Of a DNA stretch of 64,000 nt, positions 31,850-40,007 are shown in pieces. A model generated the notes under the pieces. The model had not been told where the DNA came from. It was given only the letters and a program-made list of their open reading frames with translations, and made no database searches. Position numbers and translations under genes: made by a program. The stretch comes from Streptomyces leeuwenhoekii (GTDB lineage: Bacteria > Actinomycetota > Actinomycetes > Streptomycetales > Streptomycetaceae): assembly GCF_001013905.1 (NCBI RefSeq), contig NZ_LN831790.1, positions 2,804,001 through 2,868,000 of the forward strand, read 5' to 3'. Position 1 is the first letter of the stretch, and each line of letters starts with the position of its first letter.

Positions 31850-32215
31850 GTCCCGCGATGTGGACGGGAGCGGGGCGGATGGGGCGCGGGGCGGATGGGG
31901 CGCGGCGCGGACGGGGCGGGAACGAGCGGGCGGGGCGCGGGGGGCGCGGACGGGGCGGGGCTCGGGCACGCGAGGAGGGCCGAGGCGGGGCGCGGACTGC
32001 CGAGGCGGGGCGCGAACGGGACGCGGACGACCGAGGCGCGGGCGGCGGGGGTGGCCGAGGCGGGGCACGGCGGGGGCGGCGCGGACGGGCGAGGCGCGAC
32101 GCGGGGGGCGCGGGGCACGGACGGTGGTGCGGGCAGGACGCGGCGCGGGGGCGCGGGGGCGGACGGCCGAGGCGCGACGCGGCGGGGGCGGACGGCCGAG
32201 GCGCTGGGGAGTGAC
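31850..32215. repeat. G-rich degenerate minisatellite
   Basis: About 365 bp between nrtL and the response regulator consist of imperfect short units such as GGGGCGCGG, GACGGGGCGGG and GAGGCGCGACGCG. The plus strand is strongly G-rich and C-rich, with almost no T. Frames on both strands stay open only because of composition. Several GGGG runs at short spacing could form G-quadruplexes on the plus strand. No gene is supported in 31799-32238. Confidence 0.7.
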
Positions 32216-32238
32216 CCGTCGCCGGCGCTACTGCCCCA

Positions 32239-32754
32239 CTACCCCGCGCGTTCGGACGCCTGCGGGGAGGACTCGGCCTCGCCGGCCACCCCTGGCGCTC
32301 CCTCGACCACGGAGCCGCTCCCCTCGTCGTCGGCGGCGGCGTCACCGCTCTCCGAACTGTCCGGGCTCCCCCGCCGCACCTTACGCTCCACCAGTTGCCT
32401 CACCAGCCCCACGAGCTCACTCGGCTCGAACGGCTTGGAGAGGAAGGCGTCGACGTCCGCCCCGAGGCCGGCGTCGACCTCGTGCTGCGCGGAGGCACTG
32501 ACGATGGCGACGGGCAGATCACGCGTCCGCGGATCGGCACGCAGCCGCGCCGCGGTGGTGAGCCCGTCCAGCCGCGGCATGACGACGTCCAGGGTGACGG
32601 CATCGGGTCTCACCTGATGCACGACTTCCAGACACTCGGCACCATCCGCCGCGGTCACCACCTCGAAGCCCTCCAGCTCGAGGTTGACCCTGATCAACTG
32701 CCGGATGACCTTGTTGTCGTCCACAACGAGGACCCGGCCCGACGCGCCTGACAC
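32239..32754 (-). CDS. Orphan response regulator, receiver domain with acidic tail
   Basis: 171 residues. Receiver motifs: RVLVVDDNKVIRQ (acidic pocket), VTLDVVMPRLDG (phospho-acceptor Asp), AIVSAS, and KPFEPSE (Lys). There is no DNA-binding output domain. The last 50 residues are Ser/Glu/Asp/Gly-rich. The GTG giving VSGASGRVLV matches Streptomyces homologues. No histidine kinase is next to it. A CheY-like protein-protein role is likely. Confidence 0.88.
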   Translation of the reverse strand: MSGASGRVLVVDDNKVIRQLIRVNLELEGFEVVTAADGAECLEVVHQVRPDAVTLDVVMPRLDGLTTAARLRADPRTRDLPVAIVSASAQHEVDAGLGADVDAFLSKPFEPSELVGLVRQLVERKVRRGSPDSSESGDAAADDEGSGSVVEGAPGVAGEAESSPQASERAG

Positions 32755-32935
32755 AACTTGAGAGTAGGTCCAGACCGGCCACCGCGTCCGGGTTTTCGCC
32801 ACTTCCACCCCGCGCGGGGGACGCGGCCCCGCCCCCCGCCTCCCCCGCCACGGACGGACCCTGCGGAAACCCGTTCATGACCACCCCGAAAGAGCTGGTA
32901 GGGTTCTACCCGTCGCCGCGAACAGCGACCGACAC

Positions 32936-33007
32936 GCCCCCGTAGCTCAGGGGATAGAGCAACGGCCTCCGGAGCCGTGTGCGCAGGTTCGAATCCTGCC
33001 GGGGGCA
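32936..33007 (+). tRNA. tRNA-Arg (anticodon CCG)
   Basis: A full cloverleaf is visible: acceptor GCCCCCG (32936-32942) pairs with CGGGGGC (33000-33006), discriminator A at 33007. The anticodon stem is ACGGC/GCCGT with loop CTCCGGA (anticodon CCG at 32969-32971). The T-arm is GCAGG-TTCGAAT-CCTGC. The CCA end is not encoded (the next bases are CCG). The integrase just downstream makes the 3' half of this gene the likely attachment site. Confidence 0.95.
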
Positions 33008-33010
33008 CCG
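32980..33010 (+). other. Probable attachment site (attL) in the tRNA 3' half
   Basis: Tyrosine integrases of actinomycete elements usually recombine within the T-arm and acceptor end of tRNA genes. Here the integrase and excisionase lie immediately beyond the tRNA. The exact core cannot be set because no second copy of the T-arm sequence was found in the window. Confidence 0.5.
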
Positions 33011-33027
33011 CAGGTCAGGTGCCTAAA

Positions 33028-33066
33028 AGACCCTCCGATCAGGCAATATGCCAGATCGGAGGGTCT
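33028..33066. terminator. Hairpin after tRNA-Arg
   Basis: AGACCCTCCGATC (33028-33040) and GATCGGAGGGTCT (33054-33066) form a perfect 13-bp stem around a 13-nt loop, 20 bp after the tRNA. A tRNA terminator, or a folded site in the element's attP region. Confidence 0.8.
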
Positions 33067-33173
33067 GCAGCTACCTGCAGCCAAACGCCGCCGAATGCAG
33101 CCGTAGGCCAGCCCCTGCGGGACATACGCGGGATCGGACATTGACTGATCTTTTGGACTAACTGGGGCAAAAG

Positions 33174-33206
33174 AAACACCCCGAGGCATCCACCTCGGGG
33201 CGTTTA
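33174..33206. terminator. Integrase terminator
   Basis: CCCCGAGG (33179-33186) and CCTCGGGG (33193-33200) with AAAC/GTTT flanks and a 6-nt loop, just past the integrase stop. On the minus strand it is followed by a T-rich run, as in an intrinsic terminator. Confidence 0.8.
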
Positions 33207-33218
33207 GTGTGATCATTG

Positions 33219-34595
33219 TCACACGTATTCGAGTAGCAGTTTCTCGATCCGTTGGTTCGCGACTACATGTCTCCCGTGGAGACACTTGGCGTATCTGGCG
33301 AGCAGGACCTCGACTGTGTTCCCGGCTCGCTCGGCAACTTCTGTCGGGTCCACGCCTGCATTGAGCCAAGTCGAAAGCGCTGAGTGCCGCAGATCGTATG
33401 GACAGTCGGCCAGGGGGCTGGCGACGAGTTCCGGCGGAAGGGCCAACTCGCGGGCTTCGGTCCAGACGCGCGAGTAGGTCGAAGAGCCCACCAGGCCGCC
33501 ACGCTCGTTGAAGAAGAGTCGGCCATCGTCGGCAGTGCCGAAGGTGTCGATACTCTCCCGCCACATTGCCACCAAGACAGGCGGAAGCGGCGTAGGCCGC
33601 ACCTCCTCCGGGGCGCGGTTCTTCAGCCCGCGGTCGTCGTGCACCTCACCCGTCTTCGTCCACTTCTTTCCCGCCGTCGGCCGCGTGCGGTGAAGGTTGG
33701 CGAGACCCCAGCCCTCCTTCGGGAGGTGGCAGTCCTGGATGGCGACGCCAACCGCTTCCGCCGGTCGCATGCCGGCGTAGTACATGCCACCGAACAATCC
33801 GACCAGGCGACGCCCCCGGGCGCGTTTGTAACCCCCCACATACGATACGGCCCCCAGGAGATTCGACGCCTGCTGAGGATTAGCGACCACGCGAGGATCG
33901 ACGGGAACGATCCTAGGCGGCTTCTGCACGGAAACGTCATAAACCGGGTTTTCATCCAACTCCCCCAGTTCGGTCGCATAGTTGAGGGCATTGACGAGCA
34001 CCTTACGCTTGCGCTTGAAGGTCTCACTGCTCGCCGCCTCCCCGTTGATCTTGAGCTTCAGAGCCTCCAGCACTCCTCGCATCACAGCGGGCTTTTTCAG
34101 GTCGGCGAGCGGCGGCGAATTCTTAGCCAGCCAATCGATCACTGCCCTCGCCTCAGGCGGAATTTCACGTTCGTCCGGGCCGGGCAACACGAATGCCCAG
34201 TCACGCAGAGCCCTCTGCATACGCTCATCCGACGGTCGGCCGGAGCGCATGGGGGCGAGTGCCTTCGTGACTCCCGTCAGCGCCTCGTTGATCTCATCAC
34301 GGTAATTTGGTGCTGCATGCGGCCACTTCATGCGCAGGTACTTCAAAGCAAAGGCATACCAAGTGAGAAGCGGTCCCTGCTCCTCCATCGAAGAAGGAAG
34401 GCCAGTCACCGTGTCAAACTGTTCCCCATTCTCCTGCGCCATGAGGAGCTGAGCCCGCAGCTTGTCTGCAAGACCTTTGGTCCGGCGTGATCGAGAAACC
34501 TCGCGACCGGCTACCGTCCAACGGACCTCGTAGCTATCTTTCCCCTGCCGAGACTTCGGCCGGACGCTCCATATTCGAACGTCGGTCGTTTTCAA
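33219..34595 (-). CDS. int: Tyrosine-type site-specific integrase
   Basis: 458 residues. The N-terminal arm-binding and core-binding regions are followed by a catalytic domain with Arg in YAGMRPAEAVGV, the DLRHSALSTWL box, and the Tyr nucleophile in ARYAKCLHG. The start is TTG and overlaps the xis stop (TTGA), so the two are coupled. It reads toward the tRNA. It would integrate and, with Xis, excise the island that starts at the tRNA. Confidence 0.93.
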   Translation of the reverse strand: MKTTDVRIWSVRPKSRQGKDSYEVRWTVAGREVSRSRRTKGLADKLRAQLLMAQENGEQFDTVTGLPSSMEEQGPLLTWYAFALKYLRMKWPHAAPNYRDEINEALTGVTKALAPMRSGRPSDERMQRALRDWAFVLPGPDEREIPPEARAVIDWLAKNSPPLADLKKPAVMRGVLEALKLKINGEAASSETFKRKRKVLVNALNYATELGELDENPVYDVSVQKPPRIVPVDPRVVANPQQASNLLGAVSYVGGYKRARGRRLVGLFGGMYYAGMRPAEAVGVAIQDCHLPKEGWGLANLHRTRPTAGKKWTKTGEVHDDRGLKNRAPEEVRPTPLPPVLVAMWRESIDTFGTADDGRLFFNERGGLVGSSTYSRVWTEARELALPPELVASPLADCPYDLRHSALSTWLNAGVDPTEVAERAGNTVEVLLARYAKCLHGRHVVANQRIEKLLLEYV

Positions 34596-34762
34596 GCTGC
34601 TGTTTCCTCTCTCTCATGCAGCCAATCCATAAAGGCACTCCGCCATACACGCAGCTCACCATTCGGGAGCTTGAGGACTGCTGGTCCGGTACCCATCTCT
34701 CGCCATCGGTAGAATGTCCGTCGAGAGATGTTTAGCTCCGCCAACACGTCGGGCACCGTCAT
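34592..34762 (-). CDS. xis: Excisionase, MerR/Xis-like helix-turn-helix
   Basis: 56 residues. A winged-helix motif (MTVPDVLAELNISRRTFYRWREMG) and the typical PNGELRVWRSAFMDWL tail match excisionases encoded next to actinomycete integrases. I chose the ATG at 34762, with AAAGGGG about 8 nt upstream; a start 10 codons earlier is possible. Controls the direction of recombination. Confidence 0.88.
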   Translation of the reverse strand: MTVPDVLAELNISRRTFYRWREMGTGPAVLKLPNGELRVWRSAFMDWLHEREETAA

Positions 34763-35065
34763 AAGCTCATCCCCTTTGACTTCTCTCCTCACGAGTCGCG
34801 CCCCGCACAGAGTTCCGGCCTCCGACGAATAACGAGCGCACTGCCCTGTTGGCCGCTAAAGATCCCAACACTGTGTTGCATGCACGGTTCCTTGCAGAGT
34901 GACTGACGCCACACAGCAGAGCCGTCTGGCGATTACCGTCCACGCCAGGTCCGGGACGGACATACGCATCGAGACCCACAAGCATCCGCTGGAACGTCGA
35001 CGATCACAGATCCGCCCGCGACGAGCCACCGCCAAGTATCGACGCGAACAGCCCCAATGGTCCGC

Positions 35066-35096
35066 ACGATCGCCGGTTTGGCTAACCGGCGATCGT
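35066..35096. repeat. Perfect 13-bp inverted repeat, 5-nt loop
   Basis: ACGATCGCCGGTT (35066-35078) and AACCGGCGATCGT (35084-35096). It lies in gene-free DNA without a T-run, so it does not look like a terminator of a known gene. A recombination accessory site, replication site, operator or a terminator of a lost gene are all possible. Confidence 0.75.
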
Positions 35097-35352
35097 CGGC
35101 TATGTTGCGTCGCGTCAGATGACGCCCGTCGGGTCGACTGCCGTCAAGAAGCCAACGGATATGAGTGCGCGGCCAAGATCTCCTCGACAAGGCTGGCGGC
35201 ATTGAGTGGGCGGACGGGATGGCGAATCCAATCCTTCCAATCACAGACGGTGTCAGCGCGACGACCTCAATTCCTGAGACTTTAGAGTTGTTTGCTGCTC
35301 CAATCACATGACTCCACCGCTGCTGACCTGGATTTTTTCGGGACGTTGTACG

Positions 35353-35379
35353 TTGACATACTCCGGACGAAGGTATCCA
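35353..35379 (+). promoter_or_regulatory. Possible promoter
   Basis: TTGACA at 35353-35358 is a consensus -35 box. A TATCCA at 35374-35379 could be the -10, but the 15-bp spacing is short. It would read toward the PadR-like gene 234 bp away. Confidence 0.3.
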
Positions 35380-35612
35380 GTCTTCTGAAGTTTTTTCTCG
35401 TCTGCCGTGAGCGAATGCCCGAGCTCAGCGGTATAGAACTACTGCTATAGCCTTGGTGCGATGAGGTTCGTCGGCCAGACGAGGGCGGCCCTGGCCCACG
35501 CCAGGGGCCGCCCGGATAAGTCCTCGTCAGCGTTCAATCGCCGCTCGTCCTGATTTGTGCTCCGTCCAGGGACAGCGAAGTACAGAACAAGCGGTCGCCA
35601 GCCCTCACCGTC

Positions 35613-35984
35613 GTGGCGCCCTTCAGCAGCGAGGCGCGGGCCTGGCTATCGGGCTACCACCGCCTCAGCCCCCGCTGTGAGCCCGATCCCCGCAACTACC
35701 TGGGCTTCCTCGGCCTTGCCGCCACATGGTCCAATGACATTAGGACGAACATACGGCTCACCACACCGACGATCGCCATTCTCAAGGCACTGCTGTCGGC
35801 AACGGGCGAGGCCCCCGCATGGGGCCTAACCATCTGTCGCGACGCCGGCCTCGGTCCCGGCACCCTCTATCCCATACTCGATCGGCTTGCCGAGGGTGGC
35901 TGGATCACCAGCTACACCGGAACTGGTCCACATCCAGGGCGGCCAGCGCGCCGCTTTTATGAATTGGCAGGCAGTGGACGTTAA
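35613..35984 (+). CDS. PadR-like winged-helix regulator
   Basis: 123 residues. From about residue 48 the sequence is a PadR wing-helix (TTPTIAILKALL...GLTICRDAGLGPGTLYPILDRLAEGGWI, then GRPARRFYEL). PadR repressors bind phenolics or other small molecules and DNA as dimers. The first 45 residues have no family match, and the C-terminal dimerisation helix is absent, so this may be a truncated gene or a single-domain form. Start GTG uncertain. Confidence 0.65.
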   Translation: MAPFSSEARAWLSGYHRLSPRCEPDPRNYLGFLGLAATWSNDIRTNIRLTTPTIAILKALLSATGEAPAWGLTICRDAGLGPGTLYPILDRLAEGGWITSYTGTGPHPGRPARRFYELAGSGR

Positions 35985-36175
35985 CAAGCTAATCGACATC
36001 TTCGCCGGAGTGCTCGCGGTCAAGAACACGACTAATTATCCAGCGTGAAATCTCGTCCTGCACTAGACCTCTTTCGCGATATCGCTTCCTAGTGCTCCAG
36101 CTGTAGATCGTGATCTTCATATTTGCTGGCCGCCGGCATAAAGCAAGTCACTTCAGGTGGCGGGCATGGGCACTG

Positions 36176-36646
36176 TCAGGTGTTGGCGCTGAAGTAGGCG
36201 GCGGCAGCGTCGATGAAGCGGTCGTGTGCGGCCCGTGCGGTGTCCTGCGCTGCGGTGAGCTCCTCGATGCTCATGGCGGCATCGACCATGTCGTAGGTGG
36301 CAACGACCATCGCCTGTGCGGTGGCGTGGACAGTCGGGTCGGGCACGAGGAGCCGCAGGGCAACCAGGGGGCGGGTGATGGCGGAGCGGGTGACATGGGA
36401 CTTGGCTCGCAGTTCTTCCAGCTCATCGCTGCCGGCGCCGCGCAGCCGAGCCTCCCCACGCATCCACAGGGCCCGGCGGTGGTCGGAGCCGGCGGAGGCG
36501 AGTGTGGTCACCGCGTCGAGCCGGTCGCGGCGCAACTGCTCAGCGGCGGCTGCGCGCTCGGCGCGGCCCGCCGCGAGATGCTGGAACGTACCGGTGACGA
36601 TTGATCCGAGGAGCGTCCCGATGACGGCAAGGACAGTGGCGATCAT
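36176..36646 (-). CDS. Membrane-anchored hypothetical protein
   Basis: 156 residues. One N-terminal hydrophobic helix (MIATVLAVIGTLLGSIVTG) is followed by a long soluble alpha-helical part rich in Ala, Arg and Glu, probably a coiled coil. I recognise this layout from mobile regions of Streptomyces but know no function. AGGAAAG precedes the ATG at 36646; a longer frame upstream has a basic, unsupported extension. Confidence 0.6.
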   Translation of the reverse strand: MIATVLAVIGTLLGSIVTGTFQHLAAGRAERAAAAEQLRRDRLDAVTTLASAGSDHRRALWMRGEARLRGAGSDELEELRAKSHVTRSAITRPLVALRLLVPDPTVHATAQAMVVATYDMVDAAMSIEELTAAQDTARAAHDRFIDAAAAYFSANT

Positions 36647-36728
36647 GATCTGCTTTCCTGGTCGGGCGCCTGGCTTCGGGCCGGTACGGAGACGAGTGCG
36701 GCCACCGTTTGGCTTCGTCGGTGTAACT

Positions 36729-36809
36729 CGCATCTGGACGAAGACCGCCGAGGAGATCCTCGACTCCCTCGCCCAGTTCTGCCGACCGATCTCCGGCGCA
36801 GGACACTAG
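36729..36809 (+). pseudogene. IS630-type transposase, C-terminal remnant
   Basis: About 26 residues, RIWTKTAEEILDSLAQFC and the rest up to TAG, match the extreme C-terminus of IS630-family transposases (the IWTKTAEEIL motif). Upstream sequence in this frame is unrelated, so only the end survives. Confidence 0.65.
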
Positions 36810-37038
36810 TCCGGCTCACCCCGGGCACCGAGTTCGCCGAGGACGACCCGGTGCAGCCTGGCCCATACTCGGCCCCGGCTCCACTGGGCGAAGCGCCGGT
36901 TGACCGTGGGCCCGGCCGGCCCGAACACCGGCGGCAGATACCGCCAGGTGCAGCCCGAGGCGGCCACGAAGATGATCGCCGCCAGGCATTCAAGGTCCCC
37001 GGCCCGCCGCCGGCCGCCGCCCTGCGGGCGTATGCCCG
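36806..37038 (-). pseudogene. IS5-type transposase, N-terminal remnant
   Basis: About 75 residues in the minus frame (LAAIIFVAASGCTWRYLPP, TVNRRFAQWSRGRVWARLH, VLGELGARGEPD) match the N-terminal DDE-transposase region of the IS5/IS1182 kind. It ends with TAG at a CTAG shared with the IS630 remnant on the other strand. No start codon, catalytic domain or terminal repeats remain. Confidence 0.7.
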
Positions 37039-37043
37039 GCGTT

Positions 37044-37751
37044 CTAGGCAGCCGGAGCCTGGTCGATCAGGCGCAGGAGGACCGCAGTGGCAGTGAGGTC
37101 AGGCAGAACGTGGTCTGCTCCTGCAGCACGTAGTTGCTGCTCAGTAGTGGTGCCTGACGCGACTGCAATGACCCTTGCGCCACCTTCCAGGCCAGTGCGC
37201 ACGTCTTCCAGTGAGTCACCCACGATCACGGTGTTGTCGCGGGTGAACCGGCCTCCGTGCTTCGCAGTTGCCCGACCTTGTGCGATGCGGACGAGGGCTG
37301 GACGGTGGGGATCGTCTGACGCATAGCCACCGATAGCGGTATCAAGGTAGCCGATGAGGCTGAGCGCGGCCAGCTTGGTCTCGGCACTGCCCCGGAGGTT
37401 CCCGGTAACGACCGTGGGGATCAGGTGCTCGGCCTGCTGGACGGCGGCAAGCGCGTCCACGGCTCCGGGCATAACGGTCCCGTCATTAGCCAGCAGCTCC
37501 TGGTATCCGGCGAGGCGTTCGGGGAGTTCGGCGACGATGCGGCTTGCCAGCGTCTCCACCTGCTGTTCGGGAACCTGGTTCACGCGCAGAAGCTCGCGAA
37601 CGGCCAAGGGCATGGTGACTCCCGTGCCACGGGCCGGCAGGGCTGTTGGAGGACGACCAACGACACTGGTGAAGGTCTCCTTATAAACGCGCCGGTCGAT
37701 GTCACCGGTGTAGAGAAGAGTGCGGTCGATGTCCCATAGGACCAGGATCAT
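37044..37751 (-). CDS. HAD-superfamily phosphatase (phosphoglycolate phosphatase-like)
   Basis: 235 residues. Motif I is LWDIDRTLL, motif II TVVTGNLRG, and motif IV VIVGDSLEDVRTG. The helical cap lies between I and II. The substrate is probably a small phosphorylated metabolite. Its ATG overlaps the stop of the upstream regulator gene (ATGA), so the two are co-translated. Confidence 0.87.
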   Translation of the reverse strand: MILVLWDIDRTLLYTGDIDRRVYKETFTSVVGRPPTALPARGTGVTMPLAVRELLRVNQVPEQQVETLASRIVAELPERLAGYQELLANDGTVMPGAVDALAAVQQAEHLIPTVVTGNLRGSAETKLAALSLIGYLDTAIGGYASDDPHRPALVRIAQGRATAKHGGRFTRDNTVIVGDSLEDVRTGLEGGARVIAVASGTTTEQQLRAAGADHVLPDLTATAVLLRLIDQAPAA

Positions 37752-39256
37752 GCGGCGCGTTCCTCCATGACGGTCTGACCACGTTCCAGGAGCTCCCGAG
37801 CAGGTGCCGCCGAGGAGTAGCGGCGCGCCTCGGTGAGCATCGTGGCGAGGTTGTCGTCCAAACGAGCGGAACGAACTCCGGCAACGAGTGCGAGGACTTC
37901 ATGCCCAATTACGGACCCGGCGTCGATGTCGCCAGCGCGCATCTGGGCGGTGGCGGCGCGGGAGAGGAACTGGGCGCGGGTGCGGATCTCATCCGTGCTG
38001 AAGGCGTTGCGTGCATCAGCGAACGCCTCGGCGGCCTGGTCGGGGTGGCCGAGGTCGAGCAGGCAACTGCCAGTTTGCCCCATGATCTCTCCCGGGTTGA
38101 TCCAGTACAGCCAGTGTGGGTCGTCCTGTCCGCGTCCCCGAGCGCACAGGGCCTGTGCCTCTTCCAAGGCGGCGAGGGCCTGACGGCCTTCGCGTAGGCG
38201 GGCGTGCCCGCGGGCCTGGCGTGTGAGGAGCATGGCGTGCAGGGCGGGCGCGTCTTGGTCGGCGATGAGTTGACGGGCGGTGCGTGCGGCAGTGACCGCG
38301 TCACGGGGATCGCCGACGGAGTACCCGAAAATGGCGAGGAAGGACAGCGCGCCGGCTCGCAGCCTGCTGTCACCACTGGCATGGGCAGCGCGCAGGGCTC
38401 CAAGGAGAAGGTTGTAGGCGACGGTGTGGGCGCCGCTGTCAAAGTGGTACCAGCCCGTCTGGATTGCGGTGTCCGCGGTGACCGCCGCGAGGCGTCGCCC
38501 GGTCGCCTCCTTGTAGGTCCCTTCTTTCAGGAGTCGGAGCAGGACCTTGAGATGCGCTGCTGCGGCTCGGGCGAGGTTGCCGCTGCCGTGGCTGGCATCG
38601 GCCTGGCGCAAGGCGTCAGTGGTGGACTGCAGGCTAGTGAGAAGCTGGTCGGAGACGCTGATTCCGTTCCGGGCCGTGGCGGCGACGGCCTCGGGCGGGG
38701 CCACGGCTGCTTGCAGGATGTACTGGGTGAGACCGGCCCCGCCCAGGGCTGCAATCACACTGCGGCGGTTCAATCCGTTCATGGCTCCTCCGACGGCTGC
38801 TTCCAGTGACGTCACCATACGAGCCGCCGTCCATGGCAGAGCCGGGTCGATGGCGTCGACAAGCCGCTGCGATTCGGCCTGTGCGAAGGGGACGAGGAGG
38901 AGTGGGCGAAGGTCGGAGGGAAGTCCAAGGCCAGTCAGTAGATCGATGATCGTCTCGCGGCCGTTGACCTGTTTAAGGCCGCGCTCCAAGTCCGAGATGA
39001 AGCCCTGCGTGAGTCCGGTCAGCTCCCGTACGGCCTTCTGCGACAGTCCAGACCGGCGTCGGACCAGACGCACGACCGTTGCGAAATCCCAGGCGGCAAG
39101 GGCCCGGTGTACTTCCTCGTCGCGCCAAGCCCGGTCCGGGATCATCGGTGTCGCATCGGTCCGAGCACAGGTGGAGCAGCGAGTATCCGGGTTGTATCGG
39201 CTGATCCGCAGCCCGCACCGCGCACACGTACGCCCTGACTCCCCCGGCATGTCCAC
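37748..39256 (-). CDS. XRE-family regulator with zinc ribbon and TPR-like sensor domain
   Basis: 502 residues. Four Cys in CARCG and CSTCA at the N-terminus suggest a small zinc knuckle. A HTH (LSQKAVRELTGLTQGFISDLERG) follows near residue 75. The remaining 370 residues are helical repeats of TPR type (AAHLKVLLRLL, ARTARQLIADQ, LAALEEAQALC), as in regulators that sense peptides or small ligands. It is coupled to the HAD gene. The tandem palindrome at 39321-39348, 65 bp upstream, is a good operator candidate. Confidence 0.85.
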   Translation of the reverse strand: MDMPGESGRTCARCGLRISRYNPDTRCSTCARTDATPMIPDRAWRDEEVHRALAAWDFATVVRLVRRRSGLSQKAVRELTGLTQGFISDLERGLKQVNGRETIIDLLTGLGLPSDLRPLLLVPFAQAESQRLVDAIDPALPWTAARMVTSLEAAVGGAMNGLNRRSVIAALGGAGLTQYILQAAVAPPEAVAATARNGISVSDQLLTSLQSTTDALRQADASHGSGNLARAAAAHLKVLLRLLKEGTYKEATGRRLAAVTADTAIQTGWYHFDSGAHTVAYNLLLGALRAAHASGDSRLRAGALSFLAIFGYSVGDPRDAVTAARTARQLIADQDAPALHAMLLTRQARGHARLREGRQALAALEEAQALCARGRGQDDPHWLYWINPGEIMGQTGSCLLDLGHPDQAAEAFADARNAFSTDEIRTRAQFLSRAATAQMRAGDIDAGSVIGHEVLALVAGVRSARLDDNLATMLTEARRYSSAAPARELLERGQTVMEERAA

Positions 39257-39320
39257 CTCAGCTTTCCTTGTCGCGATCCAGCTCGCCCCAGCCTTGAGAC
39301 CAGGCTAGGTGGAGATCGAT

Positions 39321-39348
39321 ATCGCTGCAGCGATATCGCTGCAGCGAT
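39321..39348. promoter_or_regulatory. Two adjacent 14-bp perfect palindromes (operator candidate)
   Basis: ATCGCTGCAGCGAT occurs at 39321-39334 and again at 39335-39348 without a gap. They lie between the divergent XRE/TPR regulator gene (starts 39256) and the plus-strand gene at 39513, so binding there could control both. Confidence 0.7.
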
Positions 39349-39512
39349 GCTCCTCTAAGCCGACGTGCCTCCAGACTCATGGCACTGCACCGTCCACTCG
39401 AACTGGGCTGGTGGCCAACCGTCTTGATCTGCCAGCCCAAAGAGGGACCCCCCATGGGAACCGGACGCCCCCCGGCGAGCCCAGTTGGCCTGATGTGAAG
39501 AGGAGTTGTCTC

Positions 39513-40007
39513 ATGCGTCTTCCGCTGGCTTCCGGTCGAGACACCCGCCACCGCGATGCCGCAAGCCATCAAGAGGGCCTCATCTCCAAGCCAGGCTCGC
39601 AGCGCGACCAGGCAGTGGCCGCCTCGGAAACGGTTGCGCTCGTACTGGACGAGAACTCGCCGCTGCCGGAGAGTGACGCCGATGTGGAGGACCTCGCGCG
39701 GCGCCTGCGCGGTCACGTCCACCAACTCGCGGTCATGGCGACGCCGGGAATCCCAGTGCTACGGCGCGCGCAGCAGCTCGGCTCGGTGTCGACTCCCGAC
39801 GGTTACATGCCCAGCAGGGTGTATCTGGTCATGCTCGCCGAAGCGACCAGGGAACTCGTTGTGACCGTGCAATCCCACGGTGTCGGCCCTGTCGAGCCGA
39901 TGGGAGGACGGCGTCGGAGGAAGCTCCGGATCAACGTGCTCCGGGGCATGGTCTTCGCGGTCGCCCTCACTTGCGTGTTTCTGGCCGCGTCGGTTCCCCG
40001 GACATGA
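39513..40007 (+). CDS. DUF6415-like protein
   Basis: 164 residues. The segment LDENSPLPESDADVEDLARRLRGHVHQL followed by SRVYLVMLAEATRELV resembles a Streptomyces family often listed as DUF6415; I recall this from memory. The last 25 residues form one membrane helix (GMVFAVALTCVFLAAS). GAGGAG lies about 7 nt before the ATG. It is the first gene of a 15-kb plus-strand run. Role unknown. Confidence 0.65.
   Translation: MRLPLASGRDTRHRDAASHQEGLISKPGSQRDQAVAASETVALVLDENSPLPESDADVEDLARRLRGHVHQLAVMATPGIPVLRRAQQLGSVSTPDGYMPSRVYLVMLAEATRELVVTVQSHGVGPVEPMGGRRRRKLRINVLRGMVFAVALTCVFLAASVPRT

Larger units (their letters stand above)
34763..35612. other. Gene-poor, lower-GC segment of the island
   Basis: About 850 bp between xis and a PadR-like gene. 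Frames on either strand (for example 34899-35285 plus and 34933-35307 minus) show no family features and contain many rare codons. It holds a perfect 13-bp hairpin at 35066-35096 and a possible promoter at 35353. The xis-int promoter should be near 34770-34900. Confidence 0.5.

Noticed and set aside
31824..32617. Plus-strand Gly/Arg-rich frames over the minisatellite
   Set aside because: Open only because the DNA has almost no T and so few stop codons; no start signal or family.
34899..35307. Opposing 124-128 residue frames
   Set aside because: No motif, many rare codons, and the internal hairpin would be translated in both.
39258..39725. Minus-strand frame of 155 residues over the tandem palindrome
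   Set aside because: It overlaps the better supported plus-strand gene and the promoter region and shows no family features.
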